Position numbers and translations under genes: made by a program. 64,000 nt of DNA from Streptomyces spiralis. GTDB lineage: Bacteria; Actinomycetota; Actinomycetes; Streptomycetales; Streptomycetaceae. The notes beneath the pieces were generated by a model. The model was not told where the DNA came from. It saw nothing but the letters and a program-made list of their open reading frames with translations, and ran no database searches. Below, piece by piece: positions 37,606-45,764 of the stretch (position 1 is its first letter; the number at the start of each line of letters is the position of its first letter). The stretch is from the NCBI RefSeq assembly GCF_014654675.1, contig NZ_BNBC01000004.1, positions 164,871 through 228,870 on the forward strand. Reading direction: 5' to 3'.

Positions 37606-37659
37606 GCCGCGGGTTCACACCCGACCGAGGGTTCACACCCGGCCGCGGGTTTACACCCG
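37606..37659. repeat. 18-bp tandem repeat, three units
   Basis: Units at 37606-37623, 37624-37641 and 37642-37659 share gccgcgggttcacacccg with one or two changes. They lie between the divergent metallo-hydrolase and the STAS-like gene. The 18-bp period and the ggg...ccc symmetry make each unit weakly self-complementary. Confidence 0.85.
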
Positions 37660-37772
37660 TTCCCGGACCGGAGGAAGCCGGGGTCCTGCCCACAGCGGTT
37701 CCCGCGCATCACACGGCCCGCCGCGGGTATTCGCGTAACAGGCAGAACAGCCGAGCGGAGAATCGGGGCGTG

Positions 37773-38123
37773 ATGCTGTCCTACGGGGTCGAGCAGGGGG
37801 TGCTCGTCATCACGGTGGACGGTGATCCCGGCAGGGACGACCGGCCCGTACTGGCCCAGGCGATCAGCGACCTGGTCCGCGCGCACAGGCCGACTCCCGT
37901 CGTGATCGTTCTGGACGAGCCCGCTCCAGGCGACGCGGCGGTCGGCGTGGCTCTTCAGGCCCACCGTCTGTGCGGTCCTCTCGGCGTCCTGGTGTCTGTG
38001 GCCACCCACAGCGCCGCAGCGCGGCGCATCCTCGAGGCGGAGGCGGACACCGACTGCACCCGCTTGGTGGTCCACGCCCGTGTCGACACCGCCATCGCCG
38101 CCACGTTTGCCGCGGCCATGTGA
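37773..38123 (+). CDS. STAS-like (anti-sigma-factor-antagonist-like) protein
   Basis: A 116-residue protein with the beta-alpha pattern of a STAS domain: GVLVITVDGDP near 9-19, RPTPVVIVLDEP near 39-50, and GVLVSVATHS near 70-79. The usual DSSG phosphorylation loop is not conserved (AAVGVALQAHRL occupies that region). It may be a divergent partner of a sigma regulatory cascade. There are no kinase or sigma genes adjacent. An in-frame GTG lies one codon upstream. Confidence 0.65.
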   Translation: MLSYGVEQGVLVITVDGDPGRDDRPVLAQAISDLVRAHRPTPVVIVLDEPAPGDAAVGVALQAHRLCGPLGVLVSVATHSAAARRILEAEADTDCTRLVVHARVDTAIAATFAAAM

Positions 38124-38363
38124 CGTCCTTCCGATGCACGTGAGGTGCTCGGGCAGCGCTTGGGTCCGTATCGTCACGGCGACCGACCCGGAGCGCCCAC
38201 GGGCACCGCTGCCGTGCCACACCTCCACGGAGGTCCGCGCGATCCCGGTCGGACGCAGCCCCGGCGGCGGCATCACCTTCTGCCTTCCATCCGCGCGACC
38301 AGCTCCGGACGTCGCCCAGGACGAGCGCGTCGAGCCGGTCCGGGGAGGCGTCGGAACCCTGTG
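38124..38363. other. Gap between convergent STAS-like and SDR genes
   Basis: A 240-bp gap. It holds no gene I can defend and no strong repeat. Confidence 0.4.
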
Positions 38364-39242
38364 TCACGGCAGCGGTGTGCCACCGGTGGCGTTGACGATC
38401 TCCGCGGTGATGAAGGATGCCTCCTGGGAGGCCAGGAAGACGTAGGCCGGGGCCATTTCCGCCGGCTGCGCGGGCCGGCCGATCGGCGCCTGCTTGCCGA
38501 ACTTCACCGTGTCCGGCAGTGTCGCCGGGATCAGCGGCGTCCACACCGGGCCGGGCGCGACCGCGTTCACGCGGATGCCCCGGTCGATCAGCATCTGGGC
38601 CAGCCCCTGGGTGAAGGTGACGATGGCGCCCTTGGTCATGGCGTAGTCGAGCAGGTGCGGGCTGGGCTTGTACGCCTGCACGGAGGTGGAGTTGATGATG
38701 CTGCTGCCGGCGGGCATGTGCGGCAGGGCGAATTTCGTCAGCCAGAACATGCCGTAGAGGTTGGTGCGAAGCACCCGGTCGAACTGCTCGGTGGAGATGG
38801 CCTCGATGCCCTCCGGCTGGGACATCTGATAAGCCGCGTTGTTCACCAGGACGTCGACGCGGCCGAACTCATCTGCGGCCCGATCCATGAGGGACCGGCA
38901 GTTGGCTTCCTCGCGGATGTCGCAGGAGACCGGGATCGCACGCCGCCCGGCGTCCTTCACCCAGCGGGCGGTCTCCCTCGCGTCATCCGCTTCCTCGTCC
39001 AGGTGCGAGAACAGGACGTCGGCTCCCTCACGTGCGAAGGCCAGGCACACCGCGCGCCCGATGCCGGAGTCCCCACCCGTGACCACGGCTTTGCGTCCTT
39101 CGAGCCGACCACTGCCCCGGTAGGACTTCTCACCGTGGTCCGGAGGCGGGTCCATCGGCCCGGTCCACCCCGGATGCGGCTGCTCCTGAGAGGGGAAGTC
39201 GGGCTGGGGGTGCTGTTCGGCGGGATGCTGTGGCTGGTTCAC
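38364..39242 (-). CDS. Short-chain dehydrogenase/reductase (general-stress type)
   Basis: A 292-residue SDR with the Pro/His/Gln-rich N-terminal extension (about 1-40) typical of YdaD/YhxC-like stress oxidoreductases. The NAD(P)-binding TGGDSGIG is near 56-63, NNAAYQM near 131-137, Ser in STSVQAY near 184, catalytic YAMTK near 198-202, and the NAVAPGPVWTPL motif near 224. Cofactor preference and substrate are not certain. It fits the surrounding stress-type genes. Confidence 0.92.
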   Translation of the reverse strand: MNQPQHPAEQHPQPDFPSQEQPHPGWTGPMDPPPDHGEKSYRGSGRLEGRKAVVTGGDSGIGRAVCLAFAREGADVLFSHLDEEADDARETARWVKDAGRRAIPVSCDIREEANCRSLMDRAADEFGRVDVLVNNAAYQMSQPEGIEAISTEQFDRVLRTNLYGMFWLTKFALPHMPAGSSIINSTSVQAYKPSPHLLDYAMTKGAIVTFTQGLAQMLIDRGIRVNAVAPGPVWTPLIPATLPDTVKFGKQAPIGRPAQPAEMAPAYVFLASQEASFITAEIVNATGGTPLP

Positions 39243-39889
39243 GGCTGTGCTTCCTCTTCGGTGTGTCGCGAGGGGATGCCGGGAGCGGTTCGGGGCGCGC
39301 CGGGCCCGTCGGCTGCTCTGCCGACGTCCGGGGGAGGTCAGGCTCCGGCTCCGACCGCCACGACGGTGTCGTAGCTACGCTCGGCGATGTCGCGGACGAG
39401 CGCGGTCATCACCTTGATGGAGCGGTCTGCAGGGTCAACCGAAAGCCGCCGTCCGTCTGCGCGAACCCGCGCACCTGACGCAGCCGCTCTCGTTGCGCTT
39501 GCCGAGCCGGCGACCCGGTCCGACAGCACGGTGGCGACGGTTTCGTCGCCACCGTGCTGTCGATGAGCCGGGCCCGAGACGCGACCTGCTCGGTCACGTG
39601 CTGGTGGCTGATCATCTTGCCTCCATGTGCCTGACGCCGAGTGCGTCGATCCCAGCCGGTACGGGCATGCCTGGATGCCCGCGTCCGGCCCCCGGAGTAC
39701 CCGTACCGGTTACGGACTACACCGAGCGGTTTTCGCGCGAAGCCGCATGATGACGTTGCTTCCTGCCCGCGATCAGGGTGGTGATGCAGACGTCTCGAGG
39801 GCCGGCGTGACAGAACTGGCATCGGCACCGGGCGTGTTGCGCAGTCTCGACAGCGGCCGGCCTGCCGGTGATGCCGTGATCGAACGCCC
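39243..39889. other. Gap with an 18-bp perfect hairpin
   Basis: A 647-bp gap. Minus-strand frames at 39338-39529 (63 codons) and 39409-39650 look weakly protein-like but have no recognised domain, and the region may be a decayed gene. It contains the perfect hairpin at 39521-39562 and, at the right end, copy 2 of the 46-bp repeat. Confidence 0.5.
39521..39562. repeat. Perfect 18-bp inverted repeat with 6-nt loop
   Basis: The left arm cgacagcacggtggcgac (39521-39538) and right arm gtcgccaccgtgctgtcg (39545-39562) are exact complements around ggtttc. This is the longest looped perfect hairpin I found. It lies about 330 bp downstream of the universal stress gene on that strand and about 280 bp upstream of the SDR start. 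It could be a strong terminator or a trace of a palindrome-generating event. Confidence 0.9.
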
Positions 39890-39920
39890 CTACGACGGAC
39901 GCGGCAGGTGCCTGCTCGGC
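39875..39920. repeat. Dispersed 46-bp repeat, copy 2
   Basis: Matches 30661-30706 with two mismatches. It covers the last codons and stop of the universal stress gene and its immediate downstream bases. Confidence 0.8.
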
Positions 39921-40405
39921 AGGCCGGCCAGTGCGGTCTGCAGCGGAGACGGCGGCACCGCGAGCACGGGGCAGGGGGCGTGGGCGAGGCAGTAGCGGCT
40001 GACCGATGGCGACAGCGCGCGGTGCAGGCGGCTGCGCCGTCCCGCGCCGACCACGAGGATGTCGTTCTCCCGGTCGGCGAACCGGACCAGCGTCGGCCCC
40101 GGGACACCCCGTGCGACCAGTGCCTGACCGGAGATGCCGGTGTCCGTGCCGCCGAACACCTCACGCAGCGCCCCCACAAGCCTCTCCGACGCCAGCCGCT
40201 CCCACTCCTCCACCATGCCGGCCGCGACCGGGGACCGGCGGGCGGCCAGATCGCCACCGGGCGGCTCCCAGGTCAGCACGGGCCAGAGCTCGGCACCCCG
40301 GCAGCGGGCCTCGCGAGCGGCCTGGCCAAGGGCGGTGAGACTGCCCAGCGAGCCACTCACTCCCACCACGACGCGGGCTGCTGAGGGCGGGCGGTAATCG
40401 GACAT
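39890..40405 (-). CDS. Universal stress protein (UspA family)
   Basis: A 171-residue protein with one Usp domain. VVVGVSGSLGSLTALGQAA is near 12-30. The ATP-binding type motif reads VVGAGRRSRLHRALSPSVSR near 125-144, a good match to G2xG9G(S/T)-like loops. It ends in CPVLAVPPS near 150. ATG 40405 places the first strand at the N-terminus. It could be induced by hypoxia or stationary phase like other actinobacterial Usp proteins. The 3' end lies inside the dispersed 46-bp repeat. Confidence 0.88.
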   Translation of the reverse strand: MSDYRPPSAARVVVGVSGSLGSLTALGQAAREARCRGAELWPVLTWEPPGGDLAARRSPVAAGMVEEWERLASERLVGALREVFGGTDTGISGQALVARGVPGPTLVRFADRENDILVVGAGRRSRLHRALSPSVSRYCLAHAPCPVLAVPPSPLQTALAGLPSRHLPRPS

Positions 40406-40735
40406 CGGCTTCACCGTTCTGCACACGCCGACCGAGACCTCCCGGCCGGTGATCCTTGTTCGGAACCGCTTCCATCTCACCTCCGTTCCGAGGCTCTCGA
40501 ACAGGTCGTACAGCAGTTCTTGGCGCCCTTCTGACGGCCCGTTCCCGACCTCGGAGCAACCCTGTCAGCATCCCGTCAAAGTCGTCCGGAACGTCGTCAG
40601 CGTCCCGTCAGGGCACACCGGAACCGGGGAAGACCGGGCATAACGTCGAAGGCGAGCCCCGGTCCGCCTCCCCGCGTCCCGGGCATTCCAGATCGCTGCG
40701 CCGCGCACGGCACGCAGGTCCTTCGGAAGGCAGCC
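40406..40735. promoter_or_regulatory. Promoter region of the SAV_915-lysA pair with gtca direct repeats
   Basis: A 330-bp gap between divergent genes. At 40564-40578 and 40596-40610 the pattern GTCAGc(a/g)TCCCGTCA occurs twice, starts 32 bp apart. Within each, GTCA half-sites are 11 bp apart, the spacing used by OmpR-type response regulators. The rest shows nothing distinctive. Confidence 0.5.
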
Positions 40736-41092
40736 ATGACAGAGCTCCTGTACGACGACGACCCCGAACCCTCCGATCGGTTCCCGGCCGGACCCCTGTA
40801 CGTCCCGGTCCGGCCGGGTCCCTCCGGATGCGTGGTCCGGCTCTTCCGCACCCCGCTCGGCGACCGTACGGCCGTCGGCTTCACCTCCGCGCACCGGCTC
40901 ACCGCCACCCTCGGCCCCGGCCAGGCGTGGATCCGCCTCGCCGAGCCCGCCCTGCGCGCGCTGACCGCGCCGCTGGGCGTCTCCACCCTCACGGTGGACC
41001 CGCAGTTCACCGCCCCGGCCCCCGCGCCGGTCACCGCGGTCACATCCACGGTCCCCGCTTCGGCACCCACCGCCGCGCTGCGGACCGCCTGA
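40736..41092 (+). CDS. SAV_915-family protein
   Basis: A 118-residue small protein: YVPVRPGPSGCVVRLFRTP near 22-40, RTAVGFTSAHRLTATLG near 43-59, WIRLAEPALRAL near 64-75, and LTVDPQFTAPAP near 84-95. This fits the Streptomyces SAV_915 family (SseB-related), of unknown function. It is 14 bp upstream of lysA and co-directional, so the two probably form an operon. Confidence 0.86.
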   Translation: MTELLYDDDPEPSDRFPAGPLYVPVRPGPSGCVVRLFRTPLGDRTAVGFTSAHRLTATLGPGQAWIRLAEPALRALTAPLGVSTLTVDPQFTAPAPAPVTAVTSTVPASAPTAALRTA

Positions 41093-41106
41093 GAGGGGCA
41101 GACACC

Positions 41107-42438
41107 ATGACCACGGTTCACGAACCCACCGCCGCCAACTCGGCCGATCTGTCCGTGTGGCCGGCCTCCGCCACCGAGCCCCCACGCGGCGACCTCGCCG
41201 TGGGCGGCGTACCGCTCGCCGAGCTGGCCGACCGCTTCGGCACGCCCGTCTACGTCCTCGACGAGGCCGAAGTCCGCGACCGCTGCCGCACCTACCGGGA
41301 CGCCTTCCCCGACGCCGAAGTCCTCTACGCGGCCAAGGCGTTCCTGTGCCGGGCCATGGCCCACTGGATGGACGAGGAGGGCCTCGGTCTCGACGTCTGC
41401 TCCGCGGGCGAGCTCGAACTCGCCGTCACCACCGGCTTCCCGCCCGAGCACATCGTGCTGCACGGCAACGCCAAGTCACCACGCGACCTGGGCGCCGCCC
41501 TGCGCCTGGGCGTCGGACGCATCGTCATCGACAGTCCGTCGGAGATCGCACGGCTGGCCGCTGCCGTCGGCCCGCACGGACACCAGAAAGTGATGGTCCG
41601 TGTGGTGCCGGGCGTCAGCGCGGGCGGCCACGACAAGATCCGCACCGGCACGGACGACCAGAAGTTCGGCCTGTCGATCAGCGACGGCTACGCCCAGCAC
41701 GCCATTGCCCGCGTCCTCGACCAGCCGCAACTCGAACTCACCGGCCTGCACTGCCACCTGGGCTCGCAGATAACCAGCGTCAAGCCGTACCTCGTGGCTG
41801 TGCGGCGGATGGTCGGCCTGATGGCCCGGCTGCACGAGCAGTACGGGTTGGTCCTGCCCGAACTGGACCTCGGCGGCGGCCACGGCATCGCCTACCGACC
41901 CGGCGAGAAGGCCCTGGACCTGACGGCGCTGGCCCGCAGGGTCCGCACGGAACTCGCCGACGCCTGCGCCACGGCCGGCCTGCCGGTGCCCCGCCTGATC
42001 ATCGAGCCGGGGCGCGCGATCGTCGGCCCCGCCGGGATCGCCCTGTACCGGGTCCTTTCGGTGAAGCGGACGGGCGAGACCGTGTTCGTGGCCGTGGACG
42101 GCGGCATGAGCGACAACCCGCGCCCGGCTCTCTACGGCGTCCGGTACGCCCCCCGACTGGTGGGCAGGCACAGCGGCGCGGACCGCGCGCGGGCGACCGT
42201 CGTGGGCCGGCACTGCGAGGCAGGCGACGTCCTGGCCACCGACGTGGAACTCCCCGCCGACACACACCCCGGAGACCTGCTCGCCGTGCCCGTCGCCGGC
42301 GCGTACCACCTGTCCATGGCCTCCGGGTACAACCTCGTCGGCCGCCCGCCCGTGGTCGCCGTACGCAACGGCCTCGCCCGCCTCCTCGTCCGCCGGGAGT
42401 CCCTGGAGGACATCCGCAGCCGCGACGTGGGCCTGTGA
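41107..42438 (+). CDS. lysA: Diaminopimelate decarboxylase
   Basis: A 443-residue fold-III PLP enzyme that converts meso-diaminopimelate to lysine. PLP-binding Lys77 lies in VLYAAKAFLC. Other motifs: HGNAKSP near 121-127, HCHLGSQ near 217-223, the phosphate-binding GGGHGI near 260, EPGRAIVG near 299, and GAYHLSMASGYN near 400. The pairing with SAV_915 and the location outside the usual hom-thrC cluster suggest a second, accessory copy. Whether it differs in regulation or substrate is unknown. Confidence 0.93.
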   Translation: MTTVHEPTAANSADLSVWPASATEPPRGDLAVGGVPLAELADRFGTPVYVLDEAEVRDRCRTYRDAFPDAEVLYAAKAFLCRAMAHWMDEEGLGLDVCSAGELELAVTTGFPPEHIVLHGNAKSPRDLGAALRLGVGRIVIDSPSEIARLAAAVGPHGHQKVMVRVVPGVSAGGHDKIRTGTDDQKFGLSISDGYAQHAIARVLDQPQLELTGLHCHLGSQITSVKPYLVAVRRMVGLMARLHEQYGLVLPELDLGGGHGIAYRPGEKALDLTALARRVRTELADACATAGLPVPRLIIEPGRAIVGPAGIALYRVLSVKRTGETVFVAVDGGMSDNPRPALYGVRYAPRLVGRHSGADRARATVVGRHCEAGDVLATDVELPADTHPGDLLAVPVAGAYHLSMASGYNLVGRPPVVAVRNGLARLLVRRESLEDIRSRDVGL

Positions 42439-42751
42439 CGGGTCGTCGAAGCCGGCTCGACCCGCTCCGGCGGTGAGCCTCGGCGGAGACCGTGGGGAAC
42501 GAGACCGCCGACCGGCTTGCGCACGGCAGGCGGTCCTCAGCCCCCGGGGCGCAGCAGCCCGCGCTCGCAGGCCCTGACCAGGTGCTGCGGTACGGGATGA
42601 CGCGCCCCGTCGACCGTCACCGACATTCGCGAACGCGCAGGTCCGAGTGTCCTCACGGTGCCCATGCTTGCTGGTGCAGGAGGCGTGGTGTGCGGGGTGC
42701 CGCGCGAGCAGTCAGGATGCGTTCAGGTGTCCGGTGGCACGGTCGTCGGCC
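42439..42751. other. Gap between lysA and the DUF347 gene
   Basis: A 313-bp gap. A 29-codon minus-strand frame (MSVTVDGARHPVPQHLVRAC..., near 42540-42630) is present, but I cannot support it as a gene. No clear terminator hairpin was found. Confidence 0.4.
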
Positions 42752-43591
42752 ATGACCTATGAAACGTCTGAGACATCCGCGATCACCGAGGCTGCTGGTC
42801 CTGCCGCTGCGGCGCGGCACCGGCTGCGCTGGAACAAGGTGCCCGAGGTCACCCTCTACTTCTGGATCATCAAGGTGCTGTGCACGACGGTCGGCGAGAC
42901 CGCGGCCGATCTGCTGAACGAGAAGGCCGGTCTGGGTTTGACCGGTGTGTCGGTGCTGATGAGCGCGCTGCTGGCCGTGGTGCTGGTGGTGCAGTTCCGT
43001 ACGACGGCGTACCGGGCCGGCGTGTACTGGCTTGCCGTGGCTCTGATCAGCGTCGTCGGCACCCTGATCAGTGACAACCTCACCGACAACATGGGGGTGC
43101 CGCTGGAGACGAGTACGACGGTGTTCGCGATCGTCCTCGCGGTCGTGTTCGTCGTCTGGTACCGGCGTGAGCGGACGCTGTCCATCCACAGCATCGACAC
43201 CACCAGCCGCGAGTCCTTCTACTGGCTCGCGGTGCTGTTCACCTTCGCTCTGGGCACCGCGGCCGGCGACCTGGTCTCCGAGCGCATGGATCTCGGCTAC
43301 TGGCTGTCCGCCGTCCTGTTCGCGGCTGCCATCGCCGCCGTGGGCATCGCGCACTTCGCGCTGGGCTTGGACGCGGTGTGGAGCTTCTGGATCGCCTACA
43401 TCCTCACGCGTCCCCTCGGCGCTTCGATCGGCGACTACCTTTCCCAGCCCACCGGAGACGGCGGGCTGGGCCTGGGCACCGTGATCACCAGCGCGCTGTT
43501 CCTGACCGTCATCCTCGGCCTGGTCGTGTACCTGAGCGTGACGCGCAAGGACGTCAACGAGCCTGAGCCTGCCGGCCGGCACGCGGCCTGA
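42752..43591 (+). CDS. DUF347 membrane protein (COG4705)
   Basis: A 279-residue integral membrane protein of repeated DUF347 units. Helices and their conserved motif recur about every 60-70 residues: KVPEVTLYFWIIKVLCTTVGE near 29-49, YWLAVALISVVGTLISD near 95-111, FYWLAVLFTFALGTAAGD near 155-172, and FWIAYILTRPLGASIGD near 213-229. Eight or so membrane segments. The family has been linked to manganese export in some bacteria, but that is not established here. Confidence 0.86.
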   Translation: MTYETSETSAITEAAGPAAAARHRLRWNKVPEVTLYFWIIKVLCTTVGETAADLLNEKAGLGLTGVSVLMSALLAVVLVVQFRTTAYRAGVYWLAVALISVVGTLISDNLTDNMGVPLETSTTVFAIVLAVVFVVWYRRERTLSIHSIDTTSRESFYWLAVLFTFALGTAAGDLVSERMDLGYWLSAVLFAAAIAAVGIAHFALGLDAVWSFWIAYILTRPLGASIGDYLSQPTGDGGLGLGTVITSALFLTVILGLVVYLSVTRKDVNEPEPAGRHAA

Positions 43592-43695
43592 ACTGCCGCA
43601 CGGTACGGGTCCAGGGCGCATTCGGGCACTTCGTGCCACGGGCGGAGATCACGGCCGCTCCGCCGCCCGGCCGGCGAGGGAGGAGCAGGATCAGG

Positions 43696-45081
43696 TCACC
43701 CGGCGGGCAGGCTGACCGTGAACCGGGTTCCCGGCGCGTGCCGGGGGTCGTAGGACACCTCACCGCCGACGGCGCGGGCCAGGCGTCGCGCGAGCGGCAG
43801 CCCGAGGCCCGCGCCGTCGTGCCCGTCACCGGGATCGGCGCGCCGGCCGGGCTGGAAGAGTTCGTCCCCGAACGTCTCCGGCACACCGGGGCCGTCGTCG
43901 ACGACGTCGATCCGTACGGCGCCGGGGACGCGTCGCGCGGACACGGTCACGCGGGAGTGGGCGTATCGGGCGGCATTGGCGAGCAGAGGGCTGAGGATGC
44001 GCTCGACGAGAGCGGGCGCAACACCTGCCTCGAGCGCCTGTGCTTCCGTCTCCACCGCGGTCTTCACCTGGTCCGCTCTGTCGAGGCACCGGAGCAGGCG
44101 GTCCAGGACGGGCACCACGTCCGTTGTCCCGGGAACCGCTGCCGGATTCAGCGCGTTCTCGCGGGCGTCGTTCAGGAGTGTGTCGCAGATGGTGCGCATG
44201 GACCGGGCGGCCTCGGCGATCACCGCTTGGGTGGCGCTGGTCTCGGCGTCCGTGCGGGGGCGTGCCCGCCACCAGTCGAGTTCCATGATGATCCGGGTGA
44301 GCGGTGTGCGCAGTTCGTGGGACAGCTCTCCCGTCAGCTGCTGTTCGTGGCGCAGGACGGTGCGTATGCGGTCCAGGAGCGCGTCCAGGGAGGCACCCAG
44401 ACGGGCGAGTTCGGCGGGGCGGTCCTCCGTACCGAAGCGCTCGTCCGAGCCCACGGCGCTCCACTGCGTGGCCTGGTCGGTCATCGTCCGCACCGGGCGC
44501 AGTGCCCGGCCGACGGACAGCCGTGTGAGTACGTAGGTGGAGCCGAGCATCACGGCGTCCAGGATGAGTGACCCCACCAGCAGGGTGTCGGCCGAACTGC
44601 GGTACGGAGTCAGGTCCAGGGCGGTGACAACGGTGGCGCCGGTGCGGCGACCGGGGAGGGGCTGGGCGCACAGCCGGACGGGCCCGCGACCGTGGGCATC
44701 GACGGTCGCGCAGGCGTGCTTCCGCTGCGCGGCCAGCCGGTCGGCGGCCTGCGTCGGTGGGCTGCCGGCCGTGGCGGACGGCGGCTTCTCCAGGAGACGA
44801 GTTCCGGCGTAGATCCACACGTTCGCGTCGAGGAGGCGGTCGTTGACGGTTTCCAGGACGCGCACCCGGGGTCCGGTGGTGTCGACGGTCGTGGCCACCG
44901 CTGCCGCCCGGTTGCGCAGTTCGTCGTCCGCCTGGTGCTGCAGGTGCCGGTCCATCACGGCGTTGAACACCACGGTCAGGATCGTCATCAGCAGGGCGGC
45001 GGCGGTCAGCGCCACCGGGGAGAGGCGGCCGCGCAGGGTGCGCGGAGCAAGGCACCGCAGGACCGGCAAGGGACGGCTCAT
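43696..45081 (-). CDS. Sensor histidine kinase
   Basis: A 461-residue two-helix kinase: TM1 about 21-42, extracytoplasmic sensor about 43-165, TM2 about 168-187, HAMP, then the catalytic core. H-box GELSHELRTPL has phosphoacceptor His near 254. Others: N-box-like LLANAARYAHS near 367-377, DDGPGVPE near 395-402, and AGLGLPLARRLARA near 424-437. It overlaps the upstream response regulator by 4 bp (ATGA), so the pair is cognate. It is the last gene of the envelope operon. Confidence 0.93.
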   Translation of the reverse strand: MSRPLPVLRCLAPRTLRGRLSPVALTAAALLMTILTVVFNAVMDRHLQHQADDELRNRAAAVATTVDTTGPRVRVLETVNDRLLDANVWIYAGTRLLEKPPSATAGSPPTQAADRLAAQRKHACATVDAHGRGPVRLCAQPLPGRRTGATVVTALDLTPYRSSADTLLVGSLILDAVMLGSTYVLTRLSVGRALRPVRTMTDQATQWSAVGSDERFGTEDRPAELARLGASLDALLDRIRTVLRHEQQLTGELSHELRTPLTRIIMELDWWRARPRTDAETSATQAVIAEAARSMRTICDTLLNDARENALNPAAVPGTTDVVPVLDRLLRCLDRADQVKTAVETEAQALEAGVAPALVERILSPLLANAARYAHSRVTVSARRVPGAVRIDVVDDGPGVPETFGDELFQPGRRADPGDGHDGAGLGLPLARRLARAVGGEVSYDPRHAPGTRFTVSLPAG

Positions 45082-45740
45082 GACAGGCGGTGTCCGATTC
45101 CGCGCGCCGTGCCGATCGTCAGGCCGCTGCCGGCCTCACGCAGCTTGCGGCGCAGCCGGCTCAGGTACTGGTCCAGGGTGTTGTCGCTGACCTGGGCGCC
45201 CTCGGGCCAGCCGGCCCGCACGAGGTCGCGGCGGCGTACCAGGGTCCCGTCCGCGGCGACCAGCGTGGCCAGCAGCCGGAACTCGGTGGGGGACAGGGTG
45301 ACGCGGATGTCGTGGACGGTCACGCTGTGGTCCACCGCGTCCAGGACCAGGTCACCGGCCGAGGTCACCGTCGTGGTGGCTGTCCGTCTGAGTACGGCTC
45401 TCAGCCTGGCGGCGAGTTCGGCGAGGTGGAAGGGCTTGGGCAGGTAGTCGTCGCCCCCGGCGGAGAACCCGGACAGGCGGTCGGTGAGCTGATGCCGGGC
45501 GGTCAGGAAGATCACGGGGGCGAGGAAGCCGTTGGCGCGCATGGCCTGGCACACGTCCCGTCCGTCCGCGTCGGGCAGGCCGACGTCCAGCACGGCCGCC
45601 GCGATGTCGGCCCTGGCCAGCCGCAGAGCGGTGGCGCCGTCGGCGGCCAGGACCGGTTCGAAGTCCTCGTCGTACAACCCCCGGCGCAGCACGTCCCGCA
45701 GGGCGTGATCGTCCTCGACCACCAGGATCTTGGGGCGCAT
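45078..45740 (-). CDS. OmpR/CutR-type response regulator
   Basis: A 220-residue regulator. The receiver has D10/D11, phosphoacceptor D52 in VLDVGLPDADG, and K102 in LPKPFH. The C-terminal winged helix (about 130-218) has TLSPTEFRLLATL, the recognition-helix region DNTLDQYLSRLRRKLREAG, and GIGHRLS. It lies 24 bp after the PAP2 gene and overlaps the kinase, so it belongs to the envelope-gene operon. Targets may include that operon. Confidence 0.94.
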   Translation of the reverse strand: MRPKILVVEDDHALRDVLRRGLYDEDFEPVLAADGATALRLARADIAAAVLDVGLPDADGRDVCQAMRANGFLAPVIFLTARHQLTDRLSGFSAGGDDYLPKPFHLAELAARLRAVLRRTATTTVTSAGDLVLDAVDHSVTVHDIRVTLSPTEFRLLATLVAADGTLVRRRDLVRAGWPEGAQVSDNTLDQYLSRLRRKLREAGSGLTIGTARGIGHRLS

Positions 45741-45764
45741 GATCCTCCGCCACCTCTCAAGGAC

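Noticed and set aside
39338..39529. A 63-codon minus-strand ORF
   Set aside because: Composition is plausible, but there is no domain, no good ribosome site, and the 18-bp hairpin crosses its start. I kept it as an unassigned gap.
42540..42630. A 29-codon minus-strand ORF (MSVTVDGARHPVPQH...)
   Set aside because: Too short, with no ribosome site and no recognised family.
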